Shown here: positions 1 through 12,480 of the stretch, piece after piece | Layout: each line of letters starts with the position of its first letter | Position numbering within the stretch: the stretch's first letter is position 1 | Assembly: GCA_965153455.1 (NCBI GenBank) | Contig: OZ234498.1 | Span: 1,612,001-1,676,000 of the forward strand | DNA: 64,000 nucleotides | Reading direction: 5' to 3' | Source of the DNA: Sphagnum compactum | Lineage: Eukaryota; Bryophyta; Sphagnopsida; Sphagnales | Program-made: the position numbers and the translations under genes | The notes under the pieces: model-generated | What the model was told of the DNA's origin: nothing | What the model saw: the letters and a program-made list of their open reading frames with translations, nothing else | Databases searched by the model: none

Positions 1-1085
1 GCTCACCCCCCTCCCCTGGCCAAATGACGTTTAGGAAATCCCTTCACCTGCAATAAGCAAGCAACAATTTGAGGCAGAAGTTGACTGCAGTATAGGATAT
101 TAAAAGTTAAATTTCTTTGTACATAGCTCTTGTTCGGCAAAATCTTGTCAAAATTATTAACTTTTTGAAAAACGGATCCATCTATATGTTCAGCAAAATC
201 TTGTCAAAATTATTAGCTTTTTGAAAAACAGGTGCGTCCATGGCAGCAGCATTCCCTAGAATTTTGACCAACCCCGTCTTAGTTTTCTCTTTCTTTTTGG
301 CTGGTCCTCTTGAGGAGTTAATTAGTGGTGCCATCGTATGCAGCATGGGCCTTGATTCTTGAGATACAAAAACAAAAGTTGAGGAATGGGGGGGGGGGGT
401 AACCATGGGATAACTAGTGGCACACTTTGGGTTCCACTCTTTAGGCTTGGACTTGGTCGGTCCTCTCTCTTTGTTGGCCTTGCCTACCAAGGCAACGATA
501 TTGTGTTTAGATTCATTATAGCGTATAGTAGCTTAATGGATTTTGGCCCCTAGTTAATAGGTATATTTTTATATGAGGATTTTTGAAAGATGATATTCTG
601 GCTTGTGTTGAAACTTGAGATTAGTTATTGAGTTATAATATCTTGAAGGATTTTGGTTTCTTTTAGAGGATTCTTTGAAGATTGTATTTTTGCATTGTGA
701 AATATTTGAGTTTTCATAATTCTTCTTTTGCCTTAAGATACTTTTAAAATGTAAATGGCACACCCCTAGTTCCTTATTTTCCCCTTTGCTGGGTGCTTTG
801 TTTAATGGCATTTGCCAGGGTTTCACACTTGAAAGGAATAGAAGTCTATGCTGATGGAATCTGGCAGATATACACAGTGAACACAAGTTGATGAAGTGTG
901 AGCCATTATGGCTATAGCCACCACCCCCAATTTGCAATAAATGCACAAGACTGGCTATTCCAATTGTGAATGTACAGTTTAAAGTAACTAAACTATGCTG
1001 CTCCAACAGACTTACCTCTTCCTAGTACCTACCAGCTGGGGATACCTAGTGTTGTGTTTTAATCCCAATCAGGGTTTTTTTTAAA
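1..1085. other. intergenic DNA, no gene seen
   Basis: No reading frame here has coding character; the two frames over 60 codons on the minus strand are low-complexity. A 12-base poly-G run lies at 388-399. An 'AAAATCTTGTCAAAATTATTA' type block occurs twice (about 140-165 and 188-216), a short local duplication. Confidence 0.6.
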
Positions 1086-1093
1086 AGGACTTT

Positions 1094-1365
1094 GTGATGT
1101 AGCCAAACTGGCAATGATTCAGAAAATAATTTTGCCAAATTTGATTACATACTAGATATGAAAGTAGGAAAAAAAAGAATCTTTCTATATTCTTGGCTAC
1201 CTACTGGAGCTTATCACAAAAATCTGGCAATTTGAAATTTCTTTTCTTCAAAATCTGGCGAATCTGGGTCTTTTTTTTTTTCCATGAGAAATCCTCTGCA
1301 TAGGTTGAAACCATATTTTTCAGGTCGAAATTTGGCAAAAATTCGCCAGTACAAAAAAACAATGA
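1094..1365 (+). repeat. dispersed repeat R1, copy 1
   Basis: Begins GTGATGTAGCCAAACTGGCA and contains the blocks ATATGAAAGTA, TTCTATATTCTTGGCTACCT, AAATCTGGCAA and TCGAAATTTGGCAAAAATTC in that order. The same blocks occur in the same order in reverse complement at 14,517-14,760 and in weaker form at 21,484-21,700. No coding capacity or clear terminal repeats were seen, so the class is unknown (a SINE/MITE or a retrotransposon fragment). Confidence 0.8.
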
Positions 1366-1644
1366 TCCCAATATCTGTTTTGGGAGGGATGCTAACTACC
1401 GTGGCTGCATTAAAAATTTGAAAACAAAAAACTGGTGCACAGCAGTGATTTTATTTTGACAAAATTTGTGAATTTTTGACCGAAAAATTGGGAATTTTTT
1501 GGAATTAAATCTTAGGAGCTAATTCAGCTAATTTTTGGAAAATTTCCCCAAATTTTCAGTATCACAGAATTGGAAAAAAAAAAAAAAAACCCTGGTGCAT
1601 AGGGCATAGTAGAACACCAGCCCTTCTTTTTTTTCACTTTTGCA

Positions 1645-1700
1645 AAAAGTGCTGGGTGACTAGAGTTACAGAATTGTTAACTCTCAAGTCACCGACTTTT
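1645..1700. repeat. imperfect hairpin (foldback)
   Basis: AAAAGTGCTGGGTGACTAGAGTTA pairs with TAACTCTCAAGTCACCGACTTTT across a short loop, giving imperfect arms of about 23 bases. It could be the remnant of a small foldback MITE; no target duplication was identified. Confidence 0.55.
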
Positions 1701-1863
1701 ACAATTTTTTGTGAGGCGTGCTGGGCAAGAGATGGTAGAATAATGGAGGCGCAATAGTAAAACAAATTAGTGAAACTTTCAGGCGACAGTGTACCTATTT
1801 ACTGCATATATGTAAATATAAGCTATACTAAAAATTCCATGGTAGAAATGTGCCTACATTCAC

Positions 1864-2011
1864 AAATTCAAGGTAGAAATATGGCTATAAACATGTTATG
1901 AACCATGAAGAAATGGCTATACAACCTGGATTTCTACAAATTCCAGGTAGGAATATGGCTTTAGACATGTTCTGAACCATGAAGAAATGGCTATACAACC
2001 TGATTTTCTAC
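1864..2011 (+). repeat. tandem duplication, 74-bp unit
   Basis: Two head-to-tail 74-bp units at 1,864-1,937 and 1,938-2,011. Both hold ATGGCT, ACATGTT, GAACCATGAAGAAATGGC and TATACAACCTG at the same spacing. They differ at only a few positions. A degenerate third piece with GGCTACATAACCTAC follows to about 2,045. Confidence 0.85.
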
Positions 2012-2312
2012 AGCAAACTGGCTACATAACCTACTTTTCTGCAGTTGATTGGTGGCGAGCACACGCCGCCATTCTGGCACACTCTGGCAGGGACCCAGCC
2101 ACCTAGGCCTGTGGTGAGTAGTGACATGGCAAAATTTCATCAACCTTTTATTCCTACTAGTGTAGCCTGTGTGTGAACACAAGCTGACATTTTTTTTCTT
2201 GTTCAAAAGCACGTTGCAAATCACACACACTTTTCTCCACTTTGGCCCAAAAAGCCTCCCAAGGCAATGCGTAAGCAATGGCCCCCACATTGGTGCTTGA
2301 AGGAATCCAGTT

Positions 2313-2500
2313 GTCAATTCAAACTTGCACTGTTGTCGTGAAGAAGAGGATCTCTCAACGAGATCTTTCCCTTGTGATCCTGTAAGATTGTGACACATTA
2401 CTAAGAGTCAATTCAAACTTGCACCGTAGTCGTGAAGAAGAGGATCTCTCAACGAGATCTTTCCATTGTGATCCTGTACGATTGTGACACATTACTAAGA
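2313..2500 (+). repeat. tandem duplication, 94-bp unit
   Basis: Two 94-bp units, 2,313-2,406 and 2,407-2,500, with about five differences by eye (near 95 % identity). Each starts GTCAATTCAAACTTGCAC and ends GTGACACATTACTAAGA. The high identity implies a recent duplication. The MITE at 2,499 inserted at the TAA close to the end of the second unit. Confidence 0.9.
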
Positions 2501-2796
2501 GCATCTCCACCCCCAAACTGTAAACAACTCCTTCACGTTAAAATAGAACAGTGTTTGATGATCACCATCCCCACCCACAAACGTCATAAAAGTCCTTTCA
2601 CAGTCAAAGACCTTTATATCTTTACATCTGGACGAGTAATAGTCAGTGTCTAAATCCACAGTAGAAAAAAGATTTTAAATGGATTAAAATGACCACTGCA
2701 AAATGGACATCAATACAGGAGTGCAGCAGGATTCACCTTCTTGTGCTGCAAGGTTTAATGAAAAGGGGTGTTTGCAGGTGTGGGGTGGAGATGCCC
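2499..2796. mobile_element. MITE, PIF/Harbinger-like (TAA target duplication)
   Basis: A 298-bp element with terminal inverted repeats GAGCATCTCCACCCC (left) and, read from the right end, GGGCATCTCCACCCC. It is flanked by TAA on both sides (2,496-2,498 and 2,797-2,799). A 3-bp TAA/TTA target duplication with short TIRs is characteristic of PIF/Harbinger-derived MITEs, and GAGCATCTCCA-type ends are common in plant MITEs. It has no coding capacity, so it would depend on a transposase encoded elsewhere. Confidence 0.8.
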
Positions 2797-2799
2797 TAA

Positions 2800-4460
2800 C
2801 ACCCCTGAAACTCACTATACGAAATTGGGTCCTCCATCCCGGATCCATGTGCTAGATATAAAATCAACATTTTGAAAAATTGTGACACTGCCAAAACGTC
2901 ACAGTCATCACATTAGCTGCTTTCCACCCCCACCAGTCGAGGAAAAAAAAGAGAGAAGTGCATGGTTTTACTCTTTTGTTACATATATAAATTTGTGTGC
3001 TTGTGGTGGTGTAACCAAAAAGAAAGGTGTATGAAGAACATCTCTTCATCACAAATCCAATCTTGGTACCTGCGATCTCTACAACTTATATCCTGTCATT
3101 CAAGCACTGTTACAACACATTGGTGCTACTTTTCCAACAAAGCATAAATCTTTATACCCAAATGAGACTCGAGGCACCACATACATGTCAATCCCTTTTG
3201 GACCTCTATGTAGTATTCATCAAACTATTGCCAAGAATAGTTCCTCGTATTGTCAATACATGAATTAGTGGGATCTGGTTTGAGGTCAGTGCTCTCTGTG
3301 TTCATTTGGTCTGTTATGAACTGTTAACCCATCCTTCTACCCTATGACATAATGCAGAAAGATACTTGTCTTGGTTTCACAAACAATATGACTTCTAATT
3401 CCGAACTAAGGATGAACAACATATGCCAATTTGGCTTGCAACAACTTGGGAAATACAGAGTTCTGATTAGAATATGGATCTATGGATATTTTCTGTAATC
3501 TCTCCCATTCTCTACCCATGCTCTGCCCAACCCAAGGATACTTGCTAAGGTTTCTGGCTTTAACTCATCTCAGATGTGCTACTTTAGGAATGTTTCCACC
3601 AAAGTCCCATACAAATGCATCCCTCTACATGCTCCTGACTCTATAGCTCGGACCCCCTTTGTGCATCATCATCCCTTAGCATTAATCCCTTATAGAGCCT
3701 AACATTAGCAAGAACACAACGCCTGCCATGATGTAGCTACTGGTGCAACGGAAATCAAAACAACAACTACTCACTTCTGCAAGCTCTTGATTCTACACGA
3801 TCTACCACATATGTATTCCAAAAACCATAGACCTGTCTTCTTTGCCTTCGAACTTCCCTTCTTATCTTCGTCTAACCGCATCCTACTCCCATCTCCCTTG
3901 CATGCTTGAAACACTCTTGGCCACCCATCGTCTACCGCCAACCTGTTTCACATAACACACAAACAACAAAGTTTCCTACTCGCAACCACTAACAAACAGT
4001 GATGATAAACTCTGCCACCTGCATGAAGAAAGTTGATGGCTATTCAAAACAAAATTTAAACCTTAAAATGAACTAGTGTTCACACTAGAAAAATCCAAGT
4101 GACTTCCTGTCCAGTCACAATGGCGTTTCATATTTAGAAGTGAAATCAAAGAAGGTGTTTTTGCAAGGTCTACATGTGTGTGTGTGTGTGTGTTGATTGT
4201 GGTTAATACATTCCTTGAAGTTTGAAAGTAAAAATGTGCTTTGATATTGTGAAGGTTTACAAGGCTTTGTACATGTGTGTGACTTATAGTAGACTTGAGT
4301 TTTTGGGAGCTTTCATGAAGGTAAAGGAAGCTTGACTGAAACATCAAGGCCCATTTGATGATAACTAGAATTGAAAGGAGTTTGATTGAAAATTGTTGAA
4401 CTAGAAGGTGATTTCATGATATTGTTACACATTGTTGATAGTCAGAGAAAGTGAGTTGTT
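2800..4460. other. intergenic DNA, no gene seen
   Basis: No supported gene. 3,260-4,000 is C/T-rich and less AT-biased than its surroundings and might be old coding DNA, but all frames are interrupted and no motif is recognisable. A (TG)9 microsatellite sits at 4,175-4,192. Confidence 0.5.
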
Positions 4461-4696
4461 TATTAACTTACTATTCTTTGGATGTTGAGTAATCTTTTGT
4501 TAGAGTTTGAGAAGTAGGAAAGGAAAGAAATTTCAAAGAAACAAAACATCGCAAAAAAGTGAGGTTGTTTAAAAGATTTAGTGGAAATTATGGGAATTTT
4601 GACAATCATGAAACAAAGAGAAATTTCTTGGATCATAAATATTTCATAACACAAAGTTGAGGAAAAATAGTTGTGTGTACATATATATGTCAAGCA

Positions 4697-5507
4697 ATGG
4701 CATTTTCCAACAAGCAAAACAATTTAGTTGAAAAAGTTGACTTGTCGCCATTAACAACAAAGTTACAACAAGCAAGGCTACAATCACAATTGCCCAAAGT
4801 ACAAAAAATTGAGTCATCTTCTTTCTCCTTCAATACTTCTCATAGAATTCAATATCAAATTGGTGCAAAACCTTTGATTCACAAATCATTGTCTTCACAT
4901 CTTCCTAAAATGCCTACTCTCCCATTATTATATTCTTATCCTACCAAGGATTCTCTCCAATGTTTTAGCTTTCCTAACCATAAACCACTTTCATCTAAAG
5001 CATTGACCAATGTTGGAGATTTCAAATTTGATGAAGAATTTGAACCCAATACAATGGTTTATTTCAATGCCATGTTCATGAAAGAAAACATAGATGACAA
5101 ACTTTGTATGCACTTAAAATGTACATCTTACCTTGCCACGCAAAAAAGTTTGTTAACCTTATGGGGGGGAAATATATTACAATAGTTGTAAAAACAAATC
5201 TTTGGACATCAACTAATTGTCAAAAGAAATATTTGAAGATTTTTTGGTGCATGAGTACGGTAATATGTTGTGTGAAAATGATTCACAATTGAACCCTTAC
5301 AACCATTACAATACCATAGTGCCCAACCACATAGATTCCAAAGATCTTAATGGTAATTATGCCCTTTGCAATAGACTTGATGAATACACTAGGGCAAGGG
5401 TGGTTATGTGTCTTCAACCTGGTGGTGGTGAAAGGGTCCACCACAATCTCAATTTTTCATTTGAGTTTGGTGATGACAATCATTTCCTAAATTTACTTCT
5501 CAAGTAA
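4697..5507 (+). pseudogene. broken coding region of unknown family
   Basis: The first open part runs from ATG 4,697 (an in-frame upstream ATG lies at 4,673) to 5,185. Composition is protein-like: Ser/Pro/Lys-rich at first, then an acidic stretch (about 5,020-5,100). The coding signal appears to move to a second frame near the run of seven G at 5,163-5,169, carrying KFVNLMGGKYITIVVKTNLW, and to a third frame near 5,217, which stays open to 5,507 and carries FLVHEYGNMLCENDSQLNPY and CLQPGGGERVHHNLNFSFEF. Two frame changes without clear splice sites argue for a pseudogene, though spliced exons or a sequencing error in the G run are possible. I do not recognise the protein. No neighbouring gene gives a clue. 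Confidence 0.4.
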
Positions 5508-5509
5508 GA

Positions 5510-6540
5510 CCATCCACAAGTATGGCCTAATTCATTTTAGTTCAATTTTTATTGATTGTTCCATGTCTATGCATATATCATCAACACAAAGTTCGTTTTT
5601 TTCCTCTATTGTTAAACCTAGTTTCCAAATAGTTTGTGCATCACCTCCATTGTTCATTGTGGAGTTTATAAGGACAACCTTTTACTAAATTTTAATGTCA
5701 AGGAGTGAGATGTTATATAAAACTCATTTTGATGTTGAAATAAATTATGTATTATGTTGACAATTTTATGTGCATGTATATTAACTGGGTAGTAACCCAT
5801 CCTAGGTATGGAGAGGCAATCAAGCAATGATTTGAAGCTAGCCACTCAAATAATTACAAAACTTTGTGACTTTCATCACCAAATGGAAATGGTGTACAAT
5901 GCATGTCTCATTACGTCACAAATGCCTTGTAAAAGATCATAAAATGTTGGATAAAGTGATTATTTTGAAAACTAGTTTCATGCATCCTCTTATAATCATG
6001 TAAGGTGTACATTAAATGTTGTAAGTGTATGTATTTGACTTTGATTTTTTATACAATTCATTTTTCGTATCATCCTTGTAATTGAATTTTAGGTTGCAAA
6101 AATGTTAGGAACTGGTGCACACCTTTACACATCCTTTGACAACAAAACCCCTTCAATTTGTACAATGTTACAATCTTATGGATCAATTGTCATGGATGTG
6201 CCATATATAAAATTTGGCATCCAATTTTGCACTACACAATTCCTAGATGTTTTCAAGTGTGCATGTGGTTGATTATGGCATCCTATATGGGTTGCATTGG
6301 CCATGTTTCATTTAAAAACTTGCAATGAAATCAAAAGGGCCCCCACATTTTCGAATCATAGGTACTTGTATTTTTCATCCTATTGTCAATTTTCAATTAA
6401 AAAAGGTTACATCTCACATCCTTCAATTGGTTGAACTTTAACATGTGATATTGAAAAATATATATTATAAAATGGGATTTCAAGGATTGATCACCCTAGA
6501 GATCCAAACTCTACATCATCAAAGTGCCATTTGAATACAT
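5510..6540. other. intergenic AT-rich DNA, nothing recognised
   Basis: No frame with coding character and no clear repeat boundaries. Confidence 0.5.
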
Positions 6541-6740
6541 CACTATATACTTACCTAGCATCTACCTACCTACTTATCTATCTGCTTATCTAAATATGTA
6601 CCTATTTATTTATCTACACATACTTACATACCTATTTATATTTTACATAAATAGGTATAAACATTTAAAGACATAGATAGGTAGGCATGTGTATCTACCT
6701 ATCTATTCAGTAAAGTACGTATCTACTTACCTACTTATGA
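6540..6740. repeat. cryptic ACCT/ATCT-type microsatellite
   Basis: Interleaved CTAC, CTTA, CTAT and TACC tetranucleotides with no single perfect unit. A similar degenerate stretch lies at about 25,080-25,200. Confidence 0.6.
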
Positions 6741-6840
6741 AAAAAATTGAAGTTCAAATGTTGTTATGCACATTAACAAAAAAATTCATTGAAGTTCAAA
6801 GAAACATATTAAATGCATTTGACATCATATTATTTTACAA

Positions 6841-6906
6841 AGTGGTGTGGTGGTTTGATGGCCAACACATTGTTGTGGAGCCAATGAGACCGAGATTCAA
6901 TCCGCC
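6841..6906 (+). repeat. tRNA-like SINE head (pol III A/B boxes)
   Basis: GGTGTGGTGGTTTGATGG resembles a tRNA A box. About 45 bases later GATTCAATCCG matches the B-box consensus GGTTCRANYCC at 9 of 11 positions. The rest does not fold as a functional tRNA, so a tRNA-derived SINE remnant is most likely. Confidence 0.45.
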
Positions 6907-7079
6907 CTTACCAACATATGTTTGCAGTATATATATATTTATATATATACATTGTACATGTGGGTAAATGTATAGTACTTATAAAATGGGTTATGGATAA
7001 ATAAATAGGAGGTCATGGTGGGTAGGTAAGTAATTATTATTTATTCACTAATTACCATTTTATTAATTAAAAATTGGGA

Positions 7080-7099
7080 TTTTTTTTTTTTTTTTTTTT
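7080..7099. repeat. poly-T tract, 20 bases
   Basis: A perfect T20. It lies about 170 bases past the SINE-like boxes at 6,841-6,906; a SINE on the plus strand would carry poly-A, so the tract is probably unrelated. Confidence 0.7.
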
Positions 7100-8047
7100 G
7101 GTTGCCCAAATTTTTGTCTAATATGACTAAATGATCACCCATGATTTCTTGTAGTGTTATAGCCTTAAATGTATTTGTAAAAATTATTAATTTCTATGTT
7201 ATTGGATTTCCAAATATTTCAACAAATTATGTGAAAATTCAAGAAGTTTTTTTTAATGTTTTAAATGTATGTGAATATTCATATTGTCAAAAGTATTTCA
7301 ATCTACATTCTATTATAAATTATTACATAATAAGATGTACTCCAAAAACTAGTTGTATAATTTTACATGCGTAATTTTTCAACATAACTAAGATGTGAAC
7401 CATCATGAATTGCACAATTTCATCACCAAATCTTCAACATTATGATATTAAGCCACTTCAAATTTTGAATGTAATAAAAAATAATAACACTATGACAAGT
7501 TTTTATGTACATGACCATAACGTGGAACCCTATATCTCATGTTCTAGTTTTAGACTTCCATTATATAAAATCTTACAACTTAATTTTTTTTGCAATGCAC
7601 CTTACCTTTGTTTGTATGATATTGTGAGTGTTTTGAATCTTCCATTGTCTTTGAATGTGAAAAATAAAAAATTGTTATTAGTTTGATTTCAATTTAATTT
7701 GGAAGTTGATTCTCTAGAGGTTTTCCTTTTTTTCAAAAATTTGTGTGTTCACATCAAACTTATACTTGTTTTGTTTTATGTATACGTTTTCTATTCTTCT
7801 TATTATTTTTAGTGGCAATATCATTAACTGGATTTGTAGGTAGTCTTTTATTGCATAATATACTGCCATCATTTCCCAAGGATACTACAAATGTTTTAAA
7901 TTAGGTTTTCTTATGGCTTTACAGTCTATTTATGTAGTCAAGTAACGTAATAAAAATTTAAAAATATTTTTAGCGAATTGTGAATCATGTTTAAATAATA
8001 TTTTTCACAAATGACTAGTTGTATTAATATGCCACATCAATTTGATA
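7100..8047. other. intergenic AT-rich DNA, nothing recognised
   Basis: Frames at 7,141-7,374 and 7,405-7,686 are open but Ile/Asn/Tyr/Cys-rich as expected of random AT-rich DNA. I do not call them. Confidence 0.5.
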
Positions 8048-8685
8048 GGGCAAAAACATCCTTGGGTGGACCATTAGTAACGTCACACCTTGATTTTTTA
8101 GACCCATCGAACTTTGAAAAATCATAAGAAACATTTAAGAAAATATTTCATATATTTTTTAATGAGTACATTTATTAGGTTCCATAGATTTTGAAATTTT
8201 GAATAATATCTAGAATATTGTGTATTTTGATGTTCTTAATCATTGTTTAGAAAAAGTTTGAGGAATGTATAGCTAGTTCCTTTTCCTTGAACTTTTTGGT
8301 CATTAACACAAATTTGAAACAAGATTTGAGAATTTTCTTGGGAATGTTTCCCCCAAGGTAATTTGGAAGTCATTTTATTTTTAGGTTTTTATTAGGCAAT
8401 TAATTAAGCAAAGATAATTTAGTTATGAATTTCCAAAGTTAAGGCTATCATTTTTTGAAGGGGCCATTTTAATTAGGAATAAATTTTTTAACAATTTCCA
8501 ATTCTTCTATTCCAAAATAAAACTCAAGCTATATATTAGTGCATGCAATTGATAAACATGAAAAAATAAATTATAGTTGTGAAAACATTCAAAGTAAAGG
8601 GCCTAGGAAAATGATTTGTGCATTTTTGGTTCCTTAAGCATTCCTTGAGGTGGTTCCTAGTGGTCCACCCAAGGATGCTTTCACC
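8048..8685. mobile_element. non-coding element with about 30-bp terminal inverted repeats
   Basis: The left end GGGCAAAAACATCCTTGGGT continues GGACCATTAGTAAC. The right end read inward is GGTGAAAGCATCCTTGGGTG, continuing GACCACTAGGAAC. The interior has no coding capacity. The terminal pattern GGGYRAAARCA resembles the inner ends of the inverted arms at 28,745 and 29,773, suggesting a shared superfamily. I could not define a target-site duplication with confidence, so the class is open. Confidence 0.65.
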
Positions 8686-8689
8686 TAAT

Positions 8690-11600
8690 ACTTTAATCCA
8701 CTCCTTCTAAAGACTTTGTCTTTTGGGCGATTTTGGTTCCTGATAACATGAATGCACCTTGTAAAAAGTGATTGTTGGGTCCCTTGTTGGGACCCATTTA
8801 CAATAAGTCATTAGTTGTGCACATATTTGATGGGCAAGTAGCTAATGCCAATGTTGAGGTGAACTTGGAAAGTCTATACATTTTGTCAAAACAATTTTGG
8901 GTTTCACTTGTATACTTCTTGAATGTTTGAATATGTGCAATCTTTATCCAAGTTTACCCATGCCCATGACATTTGCATTTGCAATTTCGTAGATGTAATC
9001 AAAGTCACTTAATGGGTTATTTACAACATCTATGTAATTACCAAATACGAGAATGGGGATGGAATGTTTGAGGCTTTCTTAATTGGTCTTTTGAGTGGCA
9101 CATTTCACACTCTAAACATGGGTCGTGTTGTTGAACTTAATTCAAGTGTGGAGTATGTCACATTCATGTTTTATGGGCGCACATTCATGGTGCATAAGTG
9201 GGACATATTGATAAAAAGTTTGTGTATTATTTTTAAGGTCAATTGCGGTTGAAGTTGTGACACAACCATGCACCTTAGTTGCTTTTGGTCTCATTGACAA
9301 ATTGGAGCATAGATTCCCCACCTTAGAATTTATGAATGCAATTAGGGTCATTTACGTACAGTATGGGTGCAACTTGAAATTGAACAAAAACTTCAAGCAC
9401 ATTTGAACATTTTGAAACCTCGCTATTACTTTGGGAAGATTATTAGACTAAAACAATGTTCATCTTGACCCTACTTGAGGGAACATTGTTGATTAAACAA
9501 TCATTCTTTTTCAAAATAAGAATGTTTGCTAATTCGCATGTAGCCATGAAGCTTCCATGCTCTTGAATTTGGTGCACCTTGGCCACTAATCAACTTCTTC
9601 CCATGAACTATTTGAGGTGTCAATGGCCATGGTTATGTGTAGTGTAAAAGATGAGACATGTTTATCAAATATGAGCTTGATGAAGGGTAAGCTTAGGAAC
9701 AAGTTAACAACACTTAGATTGAGTTGTTAGGATGTTTGTATAAAAGTTTTTACTTTTGACATTTTTTTGGGCAACAATTCACAACATCAAAATGCATCTT
9801 TCATGATTAGGACATTTAACAAGTATGTTTTAATTTTAGTCATGTAGTTATATGTTTTTAGTCATAATGCCTTTGGTCATTGTTATGACTACATTGCAAC
9901 AACATTGCGACTACATGACCATATATTAACCAATATATACCTAGCTTATAGGCTATGTTAGAATACATACTCCATATTTTGAAGGTATGTAAGTAGGCTA
10001 GGTTACCTATCTAAGCTAAGTTACCTACCTAGTGTGTAAGTTCAGGTGGACTAAAAAATAACAAGAAAAAGCATCCATTAAAGTCAATTTTGCAAATTAA
10101 AAAAAATTTATCTATTGATAATTTTATGGTGTGAAACATTGCATATGAATATCAAATTACAAAATTTGAGGTTTTTCCCCCTTAAAGTTTGTTGCATCTA
10201 AGAGTCATTGAGTAAGACGTGTGTAAAATCCCAACATGAATCACTTTATTGTCAATATGCTAGGGACTTTTGAATTTTTTTTTCTTACCATTAGCAAAAG
10301 TCCATAATATAGAATTTTCATTTGATATGGTTAAGTGCCACATAACCTACATAGCTATGGGCCTATCCTAGGTGCCACCTATGGTACACAACCTTTGTTT
10401 AAGTTAAACATTGTGACATCTTGTGAACACCTTTGCAGTAATTACCACATGTCCACATGACATGGGTCAAAAATATATCTTAAATTTTTTATTTAAAAAA
10501 ATCCCTATATGACCCATTTGATTAATGGCCATAATTGTTTGATTTTGACATCTTTCATGATTGTAGTCGCAAAGTTCACAATTATATCCAAGTTTGGAAT
10601 GGTAATGGCAAGAATTTATTACTTTCTCATTCAACACTAGATGGCAATAACAATCATAATGACTTATGTTTAAAAACCTTAAAGGGAAAAAAGAAACAAC
10701 AATGGACGCGGCTGTTAGGTGCAGCATATTTTTAGGAAAGTAATTGTGAACAATTGTTTTTCCTTTGGTCGTAACCTTTATCATCTCTTCATATTAAACA
10801 TAATGAGTGATGAAAGCTTGGTTGAAAAGCTAAAGAGAGCAACATGCGAAAAAAGAAAAATCCATAAGGAAGCTTATGCATGATGAAGAGAAGGAAGTAC
10901 AATGCCAATAAGCAATTATTGCAAAAGAAAAATAGAGGAGGTAGGTGCAAGTTCCACATTCAAACATTTTAAATCCATGGCCTTTTAAAGTATAATCTCC
11001 ACCTTCTTTTCTAGATTACAATTTAGGATGGCATATTGAAAAAAATTTGCAACATGCAACATGAACTTGAAGTGAAGTCTAGGCATGGGTCCATTTTTTC
11101 AAAAGCAAGGATATTCTTTTCTTCAAATTGCATAAAATATAGTAGTATGGTCACATTCTGAGGATGAGGATAAATTGGGCTTTTTGATTCAAACACTAAT
11201 ACACTAGTGCCATCAACATATTTGTTTGTAATTTTTTCTATAAATCTCATACCACCAAGTTCCTCAAACTATAACTCTTCCTTTGTTATGCCAAAGCTTG
11301 AACATTAGAATAAGATGTCTTGTCAAAATAAATCTATGTTTTCACTGTCATGGGTATCTAAAGAATGAAACATCTACAATGGCAAGCATACCTAAATTGC
11401 AATGGGTAGGGTCTTTATGATTGGTGTTTGATTCCCCCAAACTATTTTTCATATAGTCTATTTTTTAGTCCTACTAGTTGAAGTGATTGCCATTGTTTGT
11501 ACTTTGAATTCTAGGCAATTACTATTTTTTCTATTGTGTATCCTAGTTAATAACTAATTTTTTTACATGGAATTCCATGTGGCTACTTCGTAATCTTATA

Positions 11601-11920
11601 CTCCATGGTAGTTTTAATTTCTTTTTTTCTGCTTTGCTTTGACCAACATAAGCACCTTGTCACCTCAAAGAAATTGGTGGATTACTTGTTTTTCCTTCTA
11701 GGAGTGGCTAAAAGGGCCACATGTGTTACTTACATTTGAAAAAAAAAAAAATTGATCTAAAGACGTTGCAATGCCTAAGTAGAATTTTCAAAAGGTTGCC
11801 TAGGGAAAAAAAAGATTGGTGTCATGCTTTTGCCAAGAGTTTGGTTGCACTTATTAAAGATAACATCTAGGAAAATTATAATGCCCTAAAATTTCACAAT
11901 GGAGGAAAATGTTTTAAACT
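8690..11920. other. intergenic AT-rich DNA, no gene seen
   Basis: No supported gene. There is a small hairpin around 8,773-8,805 (TTGGGTCCC ... GGGACCCA). 9,960-10,030 has CTAGGTTACCTA-type short repeats of the sort also seen at 29,455-29,560 and 40,750-40,820. Confidence 0.5.
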
Positions 11921-11924
11921 TTCA

Positions 11925-12480
11925 TCTTTAGTCCCCAATTTTTCATCCATTGTCATAACTTCATCCTTTTAACCATCTTACAAATTTTTATCCATTATGT
12001 ATCCATTTTTACCAAATTTTGGATTCTTTTCCTTATTTTTGTCCATTTTGCAACTTGAATTCCCTAACTTTTCATTCATTGTGTGACTTTCCTTTCCAAA
12101 ATTTCATCATTCATGCACATTGTCATTGATTGTACAATTTTTTCAATATTTCATCCGTAATGCAATATTTCATTCATTATTCAAATAAAAATAAGGTTAA
12201 TCAATTACTAAAAGGTTGCACAAGGGATGAATGTGTCACCTCACTTATCATGCAATTTTTCATCCATTGTGCAACATTTGAACCAAATTCCCAACTTTTC
12301 ATCCATTGTGGAACCTTTCAAAAATTCCAAAATGTTTTATGCCAAAAACTTGCAAAATAGATAAAAAGTTGCAAAGAAAAAGGTTGCTTAATAGATGAAA
12401 GATTGCACAATGATTAAAAAGTTGAAATTTTGAATTTATGTAACGAATGAAAAATTGGATACTAAGAATGAAGAATTAGA
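11925..12480. repeat. degenerate short repeats, TTTCATCCATTGTGCAAC type
   Basis: Variants of TTTCATCCATTGTGCAAC recur roughly every 20-60 bases on the plus strand from 11,930 to 12,330. Variants of the reverse complement (GATGAAAGATTGCACAATG) follow at 12,365-12,480. This looks like an old tandem array with an inversion of orientation at about 12,360. There is no coding signal. Confidence 0.6.

Noticed and set aside
9064-9351. Overlapping 60-70-codon frames on both strands
   Set aside because: Low coding character and no motif in AT-rich DNA.
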